Positions 46,311 to 57,800 of a DNA stretch of 64,000 nt are shown here, one piece after another. Position 1 is the stretch's first letter; the number at the start of each line of letters is the position of its first letter. Source of the DNA: Coremacera marginata (taxonomy: Eukaryota > Arthropoda > Insecta > Diptera > Sciomyzidae); assembly GCA_914767935.1 (NCBI GenBank), contig OU612046.1, positions 150,582,700-150,646,699 of the forward strand, given 5' to 3'. Below the pieces are notes generated by a model. The model had not been told where the DNA came from. It searched no databases and worked only from the letters and a program-made list of their open reading frames with translations. A program made the position numbers and the translations under genes.

Positions 46311-47120
46311 CTACAACCATAAGTCGGTTTCCGCCTCTTGTAAGAAATTGCGCCAGCCATTTCTATTTTGCGCTTGCTGGCGCCAGTTGGAAGCTTCAAG
46401 TTTCATCAGGTTGTCCTCCTTTTGGTCCCTCCAACAGAGATGCGGTCGTCCTCTTCTGCGTTTTCCGCCGCTGGGTACTGAATCGAATATTTTCTTCGCT
46501 GGAGCATCGTCTTCCATCCGCTTAACTTGACCTAGCCAGCGAAGCTACACGATTTTTATGCGCATTACTATGTCGATGTCGGCGTATAGCTCATACAGCT
46601 CATCGTTCCATCGTATTCGGTACTCGCTATTGACGCAGATTGGTCCGTAGATTTTACGAAGGATCTTTCTCTTGAACGCTCCCAAAATTTTTTAATCAGA
46701 GCTGCTCAACGTCCAGGTTTGTGCTGCATATAACAGTACGGGCATGATGAGTAACTTATAGAGCGTGACTTTTGTTCGTCGAGAGAGGGCTTTGCTTGTC
46801 AATTGCCAACTGAGCCCAAAGTAACACCTGTTGGCAAGAGTTATCCTTCGTTTTATCTCTCTACCTATATCGTTGGTGGAGTTAATGCTGGAACCGAGGT
46901 AGACGAAGTCTTTCACAACATCGAAGAAGGTGTTGTCAACAGTGATGTGGGTGCCAATACGCTGGGACTGTTTGTTTGTTGACACCAGATATTTCGTCTT
47001 ATCTGCGTTTACTACAAGACCCATGCGACTCGACTCTTGTTCTAATTTAGAGAATGCTGCACTGACTTCGCGTGTATTATGGCCAATGACATCAATATCA
47101 GCGGCATACGCTAGCAGCAT
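46311..47120 (-). pseudogene. LINE B1 RT palm and C-terminus
   Basis: The upstream frame (47120-46692) opens LLAYAADIDVIGHN, in which the first catalytic Asp of the usual YADD is replaced by Ala. It continues KTKYLVSTNKQ and FVYLGSSINSTND and stops in the thumb. The C-terminal frame (46517-46311) has the basic GGKRRRGRPHLCWRDQ block and NRNGWRNFLQEAE. A stop and frame changes separate them. Compare the better copy at 53.7-54.7 kb. Confidence 0.72.
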
Positions 47121-47224
47121 AACACTCTTATAGAATATTATGCCGAATGATCTTCTCCATGATTATGTTAAAAAAGTCGCACGATAAGGAATAACCTTGC
47201 CTTAAACCTCGTTTGGTAACAAAT

Positions 47225-47244
47225 GGGGGGGGGGGGGGGGGGGG
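47225..47244 (+). repeat. Poly-G tract (20 G)
   Basis: A run of 20 consecutive G within the RT region of LINE B1. In copy B2 the same site is a shorter, interrupted G-rich stretch near 54806. Confidence 0.9.
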
Positions 47245-47261
47245 AGAGATTCTTCCTGATC

Positions 47262-47907
47262 TTAACTGCACTGCTGGCGTTGCTCAGTGTCATCCTGCAT
47301 AGATGGATTAATTTTGCAGGTAGGTATACCAAATTCAGACATGGTGGTGTATAGATGATTCCTTATTGGACTGTCGAAAGCGGTTTTATAGTCGACAAAA
47401 AGGTGGTGAGTGTCGATTTGCTTCCCTATGGTCTTTTCCAAGATTTGTCGTAGCGTAAATATCTGGTCAGTGGTAGATTTTCCAGGTCTGAAGCCACACT
47501 GATAAGGTCCAATCAGTTGGTTTACGATGGGCTTCAGTCTTTCACATAATACGCTCGACAGGACCTTATAGGCGATATTTAGGAGGCTTATCCCACGGTA
47601 GTTGGCGCAAATAGTGGGATCGCCTTTCTTGTCGATTGGGCAGAGTACACTGAGGTTCCAATCGTTTGGAAAGCATTCTTCCGACCATATTCTGCGTAGA
47701 AGCTCGTGAATGCATTTAAATAGAGCTTCCGTTCTTAAACAGCTCAGCGGGTAGACCATCGGCTCCCGCGGCTTTGTTGTTCTTAAGCCGTTTTATTGCT
47801 GTCAAGACTTCATTATAGTCGGACAGCGGAATTTGAACGCTGTCATCGATTGGTGTTTCCAGGATATCATCTCTATTGGCGGGATTGTTGTCGTCATCGC
47901 CATTCAA
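47262..47907 (-). pseudogene. LINE B1 RT fingers
   Basis: Two overlapping frames cover RT blocks 0-4: LKNNKAAGADGLPAELFK (47800), NWNLSVLCPIDKKGDP, CANYRGISLLNIAYKVLS, GPYQCGFRPGKSTTDQIFTL and HHLFVDYKTAFDSP (47400). The frame switch is near 47740. Confidence 0.72.
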
Positions 47908-48520
47908 AAGGCTAGAGAAGTGTTCCCTTCATAACGTCAGTGTACTCTGGATATCTCTTATTAAATTCCCGTTTTCATCCTTGCAGAAAGAGGCCTTGGT
48001 TTTAGAGCCATCGGCCAGGCGTCTTATCTTTTAAAAAAACTTTCGGGTCTCGTTCCTGTCACCATACATCTCAATCTTTTTACACTCACGCTTTTCTGCC
48101 TCTCGTTTTTTGCACTTCTCTCTGTATCGCTCCGTAGCAGCATACGTTACAACCGACTGCAGGGTGGCTTTGTAGGCGGCTTTTTTCTTTGCAGTAGCGT
48201 CGCGACACTCTTGGTCGTGCCAATGGTTTCAGCGGGGACGGTGGTAGCCAATAACCTTTTCGGCAGCCGTATGCAGAGAGTGAGAGATGTGTGCCCACTA
48301 CGCGAATATTTTGCCGATCGGAGGAGTGCTTTCTTGAAGCAGGATTGATAGTCGAGTGGCGAAGGCTTCGGCTGTCCATTTTGACTGCAGCTTGTCGACG
48401 TCTAGCTTTCTCTGTGTAGGATTGCGCGCATTCTTTGCAGCGCACAGACGTGTACGGATCTTAGCTGGTCAACACGGATCGTGCGTACATCTAATGCACT
48501 GGAAGAGTGCCTTCCGTCAA

Positions 48521-48906
48521 TCAAAATGTGATCAATTTGGTGTGCATTTTTTGATCAGGAAGCAGACAGGTGGCCTTATTAGTATTGATATGCTTGAATC
48601 TAGTGCTACTTATTTCTATGTTTTGTGCTGCGGCGAAGTCAATCAGCCTCATTCCGTTATCGGATGTGTTGTCGTGGAGACTGAACTTGCAGACTATTGG
48701 ACCAAATATGTTTTCCTTGCCCACCTTAGCGTTGAAGCTACCAAGCACAATTTTTGTGTCGTGATGGGGGCAGCGCTCGTAAGCGTCTTCAAGGCGCTCG
48801 TAGAAAGTATCTTATTGTCCTTATCCTCTGTCTGATCATGCGCAAATATTAGGCTTATATGAAAGATTTTAACCTTGATGCGGATTATGGCAAGTCGTTC
48901 GTTCAC
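48521..48906 (-). pseudogene. LINE B1 endonuclease
   Basis: The blocks NERLAIIRIKVKIFHISLI and VLGSFNAKVGKE are visible; most APE-type LINE endonucleases have GDFN where this has GSFN. They are followed by TRFKHINTNKATCLLPDQK, the WxSPD-like segment. They lie in two frames, with a frameshift near 48750. The third catalytic block was not confidently located. Confidence 0.65.
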
Positions 48907-49440
48907 AGGAATGAATCTCAGGACGTGATGCCGTAATCTCTTGCCAACTACAAATCCGCACCCGAACTTGTGCTTTTCAGCACGGCCGCTGTAGTAGATA
49001 TCGCTGGATGCTTGCCGAGAGCAACCCTGTCCCTTTCATCGCATTTCTTAAATTGCAGTAATATCAGCTTTGTAGCTTTCCAAGATATCAATCAGTTGGA
49101 TAGAGGCACCTTCCCAATTAAGAGTTCGGACATTCCAGGTGCATATCCGCAAATCATTAATATGCTACACAGGTCTAGATTTACCGGCGGGGTCGCGCAG
49201 TGGTACGACCAGGCTGGCATATCTGTCTTAATATGCAAGAGATTGTGTAGGTCTCGTCTTCACCAGTAGATGACAACGAAGGTACGTCACTAATAGTAGT
49301 TAAACTGGTACTGCTACTGGGAGCAGTAGTGTTTTCACTAGTAGGGCATTGGGTAGTACTTATGTTTGCGGAACGGCTTTCAGTTCGTGTTAGCTTTGCC
49401 GCATGACCGTGTCTTCTCACACTGTAAGCCACAAAGGGGT

Positions 49441-51900
49441 CCGTTGGTGGAGTGTACGCTTAAATGCTAGTCGTCCGTTCCATAAACTATACCCTTGGTC
49501 CATAGACCCAAGTAATAAGGCCTACATGGGAGGTGTACTTGTAAAAAGCAGTTTTCAATCACCAACGAGTACAAATTGTGCAAATTCACAACAAAAAAGT
49601 GAAAATATTGCGGAGAAAGTTAGCAAAACCCGCACACTGCTCGGTCATCATGATGCGTGCACCGTCTTACAATACTCTGATCAATTAAATCAAAAAATTT
49701 GAGCACACTGGTTCTGTTGTGTAACACGACAAGTGAACACGACCTATTTCGACAAAAATGGAAATTCAACTGCACATTCCATCAATTGATCCAGAATTAT
49801 GCGAGAATGCCATAGAACATGTTATGAAGAAGTCTCGCGTGTGCAAGCAAGGTCGAGGAGGTAATTTAAGCAATATTATGTTTCATCAATAACCTCCATG
49901 TCTCTACTTTATAATTCAATAAAAACTCACAGACACTTCAACAAAATGCATTTTATTAAAAAAATTAAAATATCAGTTACTTTTCACACAACCATTTATA
50001 TGTAAATATTCAACATAGCTAAACATTTAAGCTCCACAAACTATGCTATATTATTTTAAAACTTACCTAGCTTAGCTAAGCTTAATTGTATTGCTTATCA
50101 ACATATATTGGCCGGCAGCGTATGTTCAAATTTTTGCTTAAAAATTTATGCAAAATTTAAAGGAAGACCAACAACAAATTCATGTTAATTCAAGCGTGCA
50201 CGCAGCTTACATTGATGCCAATGCCAAAAAGTATGCAATGCAAAGAATTATTGTTGCATGCTTGGTTAGCTATTTTTCTGGTTACTATATTAGCTGATAT
50301 TCAAAATACTCAGTGAAATACCAGCAAAAGTCAAACATTGTTGTTTTTGTGGCGTTGGTGTTGTGTGTTTGAGCTTTGCTTTGGTTGCTCCAGTAAGCTT
50401 TAACTAAAATTTTATTCATATTAAATTAAAAGCCATACACAAAATTACATTATGAATATGGCAAAAGAAAAAAAATTAAAAAAAAAATTTTACAAAAATA
50501 GTTATCAAAGTTGCCAAGTGGCAACAAACTAAAACTGTGTATGTTGCATATTTAAAATGTTTGCTGTAATAGTAGCTACCCAGCAGGCATTGAGTAAAAA
50601 GCTTCAAAAAGAAGCGCTTTCAATAGCACACAGTACATGGAGCTCATATGAACTAGGAACAAAAATAGAAGTAGTCTGATTTTTATAAATCTTTTCACAT
50701 TTGTTAATTAAAGGTAGCTGATTTTCCATTGTCTTTTGTAAAAAAACTCTTGTAAAAAAATTTAATTTTAAAAAATACACAGTCAGAGTCTTATTACGTT
50801 TACATTTTATATATGACCAATGTTTTGTGCTTTTAGCTAAATATTCTTTTATTTTGTTTAACAATAAAAACAATTTCTTTGAACACGATTTCGTAGGATT
50901 CAAAACAAAATTTCGCAAAATATATTTTTAATTTTATATTTACGTCCCAATTCAATGCACTGTGTTTCAGCCCATACCACCTTAAAGTGCATTGCTTTCT
51001 ATGCACTTTTTCGCATTGGGTCATCATAGTGCTTGTTAGCTTTGCTTTTAATAAAATTTGCAATTTTTATTCTGTTAACTAAGTTGCAACATTCAAAATT
51101 AATTCATTTAAAATTAATTTTATGCATTTACATCTATGTGTGCATGAATGCTTTTGTGAGTCAGTTTGTTTGTAAATCATACTGCAAAAGCTATGTAAGC
51201 ATAAGCATTTTTCTGGGTTTTATTGTGAGTTATAATTTAATAATATAATTGAGGTTTATGACATTCTGTTTTGTTCTATTTGGCTGAATAGTTCCAGTAC
51301 CGTTTATGATCTAGTCCCGGTTTAAAGGAACAAACTTGAGTTTGGTGGCAAAATTCTTTCTAAAAAGAAAACAGCACATATTCTTGGTCCCACAGTTCTA
51401 CACCTGTGGTCACGCACATCTAACCACTGAATTTCCTTTTGACAAATGCATGGTTGAATACATTTTAAAACGGTTTTTTTTGTGGTATCGCAATTATATG
51501 AGTTCATCTGTGGCAGTAGCTGCAAATTAAAAATAAATTCGAAATATTGTGAAAGAAACATAATTTATAAATCAACAGTGGCTCATTTAATATATAGACC
51601 TTAAAAATGAATCCGAAATGTAAGCGGTTGACACGACTTAAAAGGCCATTATTTTTACATTAGAGAAAGAAAAAGTATAATGCCGTAAAATTGCAAGATG
51701 GCTAAGCTGTAGTCTTCTGTATTCTACAGTGATAAATTTGTTGAAAAAGAACCCAGACGGCCGTTTGAAGAGCATCAGCAAGAAAAGTACTAGGAGAGAC
51801 ATCTGATCGAACAGATACCAATATACACCGAATGAACCTGAAGAATTGCTCCAGAAGTGCTGTTGAAATAAGAAGAGATCTCGAACAAGAGCACTAATGG
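49441..51900. other. Unassigned DNA; possible small exon at 49758
   Basis: 49758-49860 opens with ATG in a good context (CAAAAATGG), reads 34 codons (MEIQLHIPSIDPELCENAIE...) and ends exactly before GTAATT, a possible splice donor. No family is recognised. The rest, 49900-51900, is AT-rich with low-complexity frames. Confidence 0.3.
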
Positions 51901-51904
51901 CTTC

Positions 51905-52401
51905 ATTTTGTATTCCTATCCCATCAATCGTTTAGTTCAAAACAGTGTTCGTTCGTGTTTTTGAAATTTGTAATTCGAACAGAATCAAACAACGATAACA
52001 GCTGATCAGCCAACGAACGATGCCGTAGTACAGTTACATATTTGCAATATGTATTTCTAGCGAGCACTGAAACCACGAATCCACTTTTATGCCACTTAAT
52101 TGCTCAAAGTTTATTTATTGAATACACAAACCGGACAAAACCAAAAAGCACTGCCAACATATAAGAAACGAAGCAACATATTAAAAACATCTCTGACAAA
52201 ATACAGAAAACATCTGTAGTGTTTGATATGGCAGTGCCACATTTGACAACTGCTTGTGTATAACAGTTTGAGTGTACATATCAAACAAAAGCTTGACGAA
52301 TGAGCCAACGATAAGCTTCGTTCGAAATACATATTTCCGCTTGAATTCAACATCGTTCGCATAGCCATCGTTCGTTGAATGCTTCGTTAGGAATACAAAA
52401 T
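51905..52401. mobile_element. Candidate MITE with 14-bp inverted ends
   Basis: ATTTTGTATTCCTA at 51905-51918 is matched by its exact complement at 52388-52401. The interior has several CGTTCGTT/AACGAACG words on both sides. The target duplication is not clear, so the superfamily is unknown. Confidence 0.5.
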
Positions 52402-52794
52402 AAGGCTATAAGTTAGTGTTAGTGTGGAACGATACGCTGACGACTCCGAGAATTTGGACTTCGTGTCTATAACAAAAAAACCGTTCCTGACACAAAAAAT
52501 AAGAGCTAAATGGTTGGAGTGAGCCAGTGGGTAATTGAACTCTCGACTAATGGCAAAACATTATATGGTCCAATAAGAGCAAGTTTAACTTACATTGTGC
52601 CGACAATCTTCCGTACGTGCGATATTTCTCAAAGCAAAGATTTAAGGATACGTGCATAATAAGAAAGGTCAAGCATTCTCAGCATCGTCAACTGATCTGG
52701 GGATGTTTACTTTATAATGTACGGGGTCCTTTATTTTTCGTTGATGGAATTATGAACGAAGAAAAATATTGTGAAGTCATAGTGGGTCATAGCG

Positions 52795-53103
52795 TGGCGG
52801 CCGTGGCGCAGTGGGTAGAGTGTGTGGCCCATACGCCAGAGAACCCTAGTTCGAGTCCCACCTCGACACAGGAAGTTTTTTTCAATTGAATTAATTTTTC
52901 TGTTCGGCCCTCACCCTTCTGCAGACAATGGCAAACCTCAGAGAGTAAGTAAACTGCCACGAAAAGCTTCTTGAGAACATAAGCCGTTCGGAGTCGGCAT
53001 AAAACATGTAGGTCCAGTTCACGATCATTTCTGTGTTCAAACATTTCACAACACGCACAACACAATTGATCATAAGAAGATCGGTCAAAGTCCTTCAAGG
53101 GCT
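52795..53103 (+). ncRNA. tRNA-derived SINE
   Basis: The head GCCGTGGCGCAGTGGGTAGAG contains a pol III A box, and AGTTCGAGTCCC contains a B box about 35 nt later. A body follows with CAATGGCAAACCTC and GCCGTTCGGAGTCGGC, phrases I associate with a SINE abundant in tephritid flies (memory, not a search). It would be transcribed by RNA polymerase III and moved by a LINE in trans. The open frames over it, 52617-52889 and 52787-53098, are shadows. Confidence 0.72.
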
Positions 53104-53863
53104 GAAATGGCCATTTTCATTTCGTTTCGTTACATAGCCGGTTTTGTCGTGCCTGTTGGGAGGAGTAATTTTATCCTCATGTTTGTAGCTAAAAATAGTA
53201 AAATTATTATTATATTATATATAGAAAGTAAAATATTTAAGGACCTTAGTATGCAACACATAGATTGGCCTGGAAACTAGACATCTGCATAAATCCATTT
53301 ATTTTGCCACATTTTATAGTAACTTTCAAACTTGTTTACAGTACTTTCAAATTAAACACAGGCAGAAGCAAGTAGTGTACAACATCCGGTTGGGTCTAAG
53401 CAGAGTGTACTTTGCAGACTACTTTGTCTTTTCAAAACATAGCAAATACACCAAGCAGATTTTGTTGTACCGCTCGAAATAGATATGAAGATCATGTTAA
53501 AAAAATCATGTCTAAAAAATTCTACTTTATTTTTCGATTATTTTATTCACTTTCTTTTAAAAGTATTAAAGTTTAAAAAATTTTATTTTATTCTTTTTAA
53601 GATTTGTATGAATTATTTTCACATTCTTTTATTTAATCTTACTTATATACATGTACTTGGTATACGAGCACAAGTACGCGAGGAAATTTCATATCGAAAA
53701 CATTTCGGTTTTGAGTACAGTACTTGAATGTTTTACTTTTGTTTTGTAGTGTACTCACTCGTAGTTGGTTGTTGGATGATAGAGTGTAAGTATACGTGCC
53801 TCAAGCAAATGTTTTGAAGAGGTGTTCGGATGTATTCGTCCAGATGTCTACTGGAAACTCCTC
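53104..53863. other. AT-rich DNA, no gene supported
   Basis: The 53485-53727 frame is Phe/Leu/Lys-rich and looks like chance. Nothing else is visible. Confidence 0.5.
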
Positions 53864-54737
53864 GGGCTTTAATATACCACTTACTTAGATGGCGCCTACA
53901 ACCGTAAGTCAGTTTCCGCCTGTCGTAAGAAATTGCGCAGTTGGAAGCTCCAAGTTTCGTTAGGTTATCCTCCACTTGGTCCCTCCAACGGAGATGCGGT
54001 CGTCCTCTTCTGCGTTGTCCGCCGCTGGGTACCGAGTCGAATATTTTCTTCGCTGGAGCGTCGTCTTCCATCCGCTCAACATGACCTAGCCAGCGAAGCC
54101 GCTCGATTTTTATGCGCTTTACTATGTCGATGTCGGCGTATAGCTCATACAGCTCATCGTTCCATCGTATTCGGTACTCGCCATTGACGCAGATTGGTCC
54201 GAAGATTCTACGAAGGATCTTCCTCTCGAACGCTCCTAAAATCTTTTCATCAGAGCTGCTCAACGTCCAGGTTTGTGCTGCATATAACAGAACGGGCATG
54301 ATTAGTGACTTATAGAGTGTGACTTTTGTTCGTCGAGAGAGGGCTCTGCTTCTCAATTGCCTACTGAGCCCAAAGTAACACCTGTTGGCAAGAGTTATCC
54401 TTCGTTTTATCTCTATACTGATATCGTTGGTGGAGTTAATGCTGGACCCGAGATAGACGAAGTCCTTCACAACCTCGAAGGAGGTGTTGTCAACAGTGAC
54501 GTGAGTGCCAATACGCTGGGACTGTTTGTTTGTTGACACCAGATATTTCGTCTTATCTGCGTTTACTGCAAGACCCATGCGACTCGACTCTTTTTCTAAT
54601 TTGGAGAATGCTGCACTGACTTCGCGTGTGTTATGGCCAATGATATCAATATCATCGGCATACGCTAGCAGCATAACACTCTTATAGAATATTGTGCCGC
54701 TTTGTCTCAGATCAGCAGCTCTAACGATCTTCTCCAT
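53733..54737 (-). pseudogene. LINE B2 RT palm, thumb and C-terminus (open frame)
   Basis: The open frame of 334 codons shows MLLAYADDIDIIGHN (catalytic YADD), TKYLVSTNKQSQ, FVYLGSSINSTND, VLLYAAQTWTLSS, YRIRWNDELYELY, LRWLGHVERMEDD and the basic GGQRRRGRPHLRWRDQ. After GASN the reading departs from B1: about 31 bp between two GCGCCAG-type repeats are deleted. The last ~55 codons therefore read through the 3' end into flanking DNA. The true LINE protein ended earlier. Confidence 0.78.
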
Positions 54738-55292
54738 AATTAGATTAAAAAAGTCGCACGATAAAGAATCACCTTGTCTGAAACCTCGTTTGGTAACAAA
54801 TGGATGGGGGGGGGAGGGAGAGGTCCTTCCCGATTTTTACTGCACTGCTGGTGTTGATCAGTGTCATCCTGCATAGACGGATTAATTTTGCAGGTATACC
54901 AAATTCAGACATGGTGGAGTATAGATGATTCCTTATTGAAGTGTCGAAAGCGGCTTTATAATCGACAAAAAGGTGGTGGGTGTCGATTTGCTTCTCTATG
55001 GTCTTTTCCAAGATTTGTCGTAGCGTGAATATCTGGTCAGTGGTAGATTTTCCAGGTCTGAAGCCACACTGATAAGGTCCAATCAGTTGATTAACGATGG
55101 GCTTCAGTCTTTCACATAATACGCTTGACAGAACCTTAACGGCGATATTTAGGAGGCTTATCCCACGGGAGTTGGCACAAATAGTGGGATCGCCTTTCTT
55201 GTCGATTGGGCAGAGCACACTGAGGTTCCAATCGTTTGGAAAGCATTCTTCCAACCATATTCTGCATAAAAGCTCGTGAATGCATTTAAATA
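53877..55292 (-). mobile_element. RTE-like LINE B2, 5'-truncated
   Basis: GGGCTTTAATATA flanks the element on both sides (53864-53876 and 55293-55305), a 13-bp target duplication; a few of these bases may belong to the element. It covers RT and the C-terminus and is truncated in the RT fingers. It is much better preserved than B1 and has an intact YADD box. Its 3' end is the same ACTTACTTAGATGG sequence as B1. Confidence 0.85.
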
Positions 55293-55314
55293 GGGCTTTA
55301 ATATAATCCAGCAT
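54769..55314 (-). pseudogene. LINE B2 RT fingers, 5'-truncated
   Basis: It contains NDWNLSVLCPIDKKGDPTIC, LLNIAVKVLSSVLCERLKP, GPYQCGFRPGKSTTDQIFTL and THHLFVDYKAAFDTS. It ends near FQTR and continues in another frame into the YADD part, so one frameshift (near the G-rich tract at 54806-54830) separates the two. The N-terminal end beyond 55292 is flank. Confidence 0.78.
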
Positions 55315-56100
55315 TTATTGGCACGTGATGAAGAGTAAAGTGGTAGAGCAAGAAGAATTTTGGAAAATATTTTTTATTAACTTTTCAACGATGAAATATC
55401 TCGAGGGTGATATTTAAGAAGCGCTCTCTAGAGAAACTTAGCACTTTTAGTCACAAAAACCAATGTGGGGACGGAATGGCTAAATCCGATCAGGTGGTAT
55501 ATATTAAGAATATACATCACCTAACTAGAAAGGTAACAAAACTTACTTTCTGAAATTATGCTTTTCTTTTATACTACGGAGAAAACATTGTTGATGAGTT
55601 TCCAAAATTTGACCTTCAAATTAAGATACTTTTAAGCATTATACATATGGGCAAGTCCCAGCGTATCGGATGTTTCATTCCAGCGCTTCTTTCAAAAATT
55701 GTTCATATGATCCACTGTCCATTATCTATTGGTATGGTCAAAAAAAAAAAAATAAAACAATTTTTATTCAACTCAAATTTATAACAAAATTTGTATTTTA
55801 AACAATCCCCCATTTTATGAAAAATCCCAAAATGCATAGTCCCCAAACACAGAGTCCCCAATCACTTTATTCATTATCCCCAAAACAAAATATTCAGGAA
55901 AAAATCCCTAAAAAATTCTCAAAAACCAAAAAAGCTTATGCTATAATACAAAATACAAAAATCATAAATTGTATAATTATTATATTAACGTAAGTGTTCG
56001 TCAAAACCACTTCGGAATTTTCCACTTGTTCAAGACATAAGCGAAAAAATTATTAAATCGCAGCTTTGAAAAATTTTATAGTTTTTTCTACAATATTTTC
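55306..56100. other. AT-rich DNA left of element C
   Basis: No gene or TTAA-plus-terminus was found, so the left end of element C remains undefined. Confidence 0.45.
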
Positions 56101-56109
56101 ACGAAAATT

Positions 56110-57796
56110 CAGTTGATTATTAAATTTCAAGTGCAATGGAGATTAAAATCGAAAAATCAAATAAAGGAAATGAAAAATTATTTATCGATGGATATGACTA
56201 TCATTGTCTTGTGCAAAACGGAAATTTTTCAGTCCAAATGCATGGCGCAAGTATATCGGCGATGGCGACTCAAAAACATTCAAAGCTATTATAGACGACG
56301 ATCCGTACGATGGCGAGCCAATCGTCGAAAAAAAGAATGTATATCGCACGTGCAAAAAATAATGGGCACCAGACTCCGCAAGGCCAAAAAAGCGAACAGA
56401 GGCATTGGCGGCAAGGGTGCAGGCAAACTAACAGATAAAGTCATCTCTGAACTAAAAGCATATTATGGCCTCGCTATTTGTCGTCATCTAGAGTCGGTTG
56501 CTGACATGAAGAAGGATGTTTGGGCAACGTTTTTGCATAAAATCTCGACTGATGAAGCTCCACAGCACCAAAAATGTCCGACCGGTGCGTTGAGCCGGTG
56601 CGCCTGGCAAAAAGCATATTTACGAAGCACTGTCAGCCGATGATTTGTTGAACAGATGTCATGACTCCGAAACTCAAAACAGCAACGAATCTTTCAACGC
56701 AGTGCTGTGGTCATTCACACCGAAGTATATGCACACCGCTGCACGCACTATTGAGATTGCTAATTATATTGCAACTGTCATATTTAACGAAGGGTTTTTG
56801 CCAATGTTTCAAATAATGAACCTAATGGGCATCCCAATTGGCAACGTCACATATGATTTCGCCATGTTTCGGAACGAAGAACGTTTGAAAAGGTCCGAAG
56901 CCTGAGCTCTAGCCGCATCAAAAGAAGGTCGAACTGTCCGAAAAGCACAAAGAGCGCCGCTGAGTCCTCATTTTTTGAAGAAGAGGAAGGAGTTCTTAAT
57001 GGGGCTGGCATTGCAGATTGATATATGTAAGTATTTCACAAAAAAAAAAAAAAAATGTTTTATTGCCTACAGTTTTCTGTGAGTTTTTTCAAAATCACGT
57101 TTTTGAATTTCGAAGTCACTCTTCTCCGGTTCTACTCAACTGATTTTGATGAAGCCAAGTGCAATCGACGCAGAATTGTCGAATTTCTAAAACTGCATGC
57201 TCAAATTTTTCATTTCAATTTTTTTTTTGTGATGCAAAAAAATAACTTTCTCACTAAAACGCGCTTATCTCGAAACCACTTTTTTCGAGCTTGCGGCCCA
57301 GATTTCGTAGTTCTGAACCGATTTTTATGAAACCAAGTGAATCGACGCAAAATTGTCACTTTTCTGGTTTTTACTTCAATCACAGTTTTAAAAAATTTTT
57401 TACTATTTTTTTTTACACTAAACTATAAAAAAAAGACCCAAAATAGTTTTTTCATTTTGCAATGACCGCCATTTTGTAAAACATAATTGAAAAATTATGA
57501 TTGAAATAGGAACTAGAATTACATTTGTACTGAATCTAACGCCGTTTACTTTTTCCATTTCAGATGATCCGAAGTCGAGTTATCCGGGACTCAAGCAGCG
57601 TAACCTTTTTTTCGACGCCCAACTTTGAAGGCCGACAACTTTTTGAACAGCCCTCGTACAAAGGAAAACAAATTTTTATTTTATTTAATATGTTCTAAAT
57701 ACAATAAAAAACAGAATTTAAATAACCCTTTGCATTTTCAAATGAGAAGTTTTTCAAAAAGTGTCCAAAATCAGCCTTCCATCCAGGAATACTCCC
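56110..57796 (+). mobile_element. TTAA element C, right end defined
   Basis: The right end CCATCCAGGAATACTCCC is followed by TTAA (57797-57800) and matches the ends of A and B. The non-coding part 57025-57790 is the inverted counterpart of the left parts of A and B (for example GGCCGACAACTTTTTGAACA). The transposase is more complete here than in A or B. The left end was not found. Confidence 0.7.
56136..57021 (+). pseudogene. Mutator-like transposase with FLYWCH-like N-terminus, broken
   Basis: The ATG at 56136 opens MEIKIEKSNKGNEKLFIDGY and then DYHC, which resembles the first half of a FLYWCH zinc finger. It then runs, after a frame change, into KYIGDGDSKTFKAIIDD, the family's D-G-D acidic block. 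Next come ECISHVQKIMGTRLRKAKK, LTDKVISELKAYYGLAICRH and HQKCPTGALSRCAWQKA (Cys pair). After another frame change follow LLNRCHDSETQNSNESFNAVLW and IEIANYIATVIFNEGF. A stop after RSEA precedes the usual tail, which ends at 57019-57021. Blocks before DGDS are deleted. At least three frame breaks make it non-functional. Confidence 0.72.
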
Positions 57797-57800
57797 TTAA

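Larger units (their letters stand above)
46279..49440 (-). mobile_element. RTE-like LINE B1, nearly full length
   Basis: The element runs from its 3' (ACTT)n tail at 46279-46302 up to an N-terminal segment near 49432. Minus-strand blocks in order are AYSVRRHGHAAKLTRTESRS (N-terminus), then endonuclease with RFIPVNERLAIIRI (48920) and LGSFNAKVGKENIFGP (48740). Next come a linker, then RT with NWNLSVLCPIDKKGDPT-type sequence (47640), QCGFRPGKSTTDQIFTLRQI, AYAADIDVIG (47110) and VKDFVYLGSSINS. The end is KKIFDSVPSGGKRRRGRPHL (46460). The active site reads AAD instead of ADD, and several frameshifts exist. A 20-G tract (47225-47244) interrupts RT. Confidence 0.82.

Noticed and set aside
52797..52870. 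Functional tRNA gene
   Set aside because: A and B boxes are present, but acceptor and T stems do not pair; part of a SINE.
54769..55314. Independent gene for the 181-codon frame
   Set aside because: It is the RT finger part of LINE B2, separated from the palm by a frameshift.
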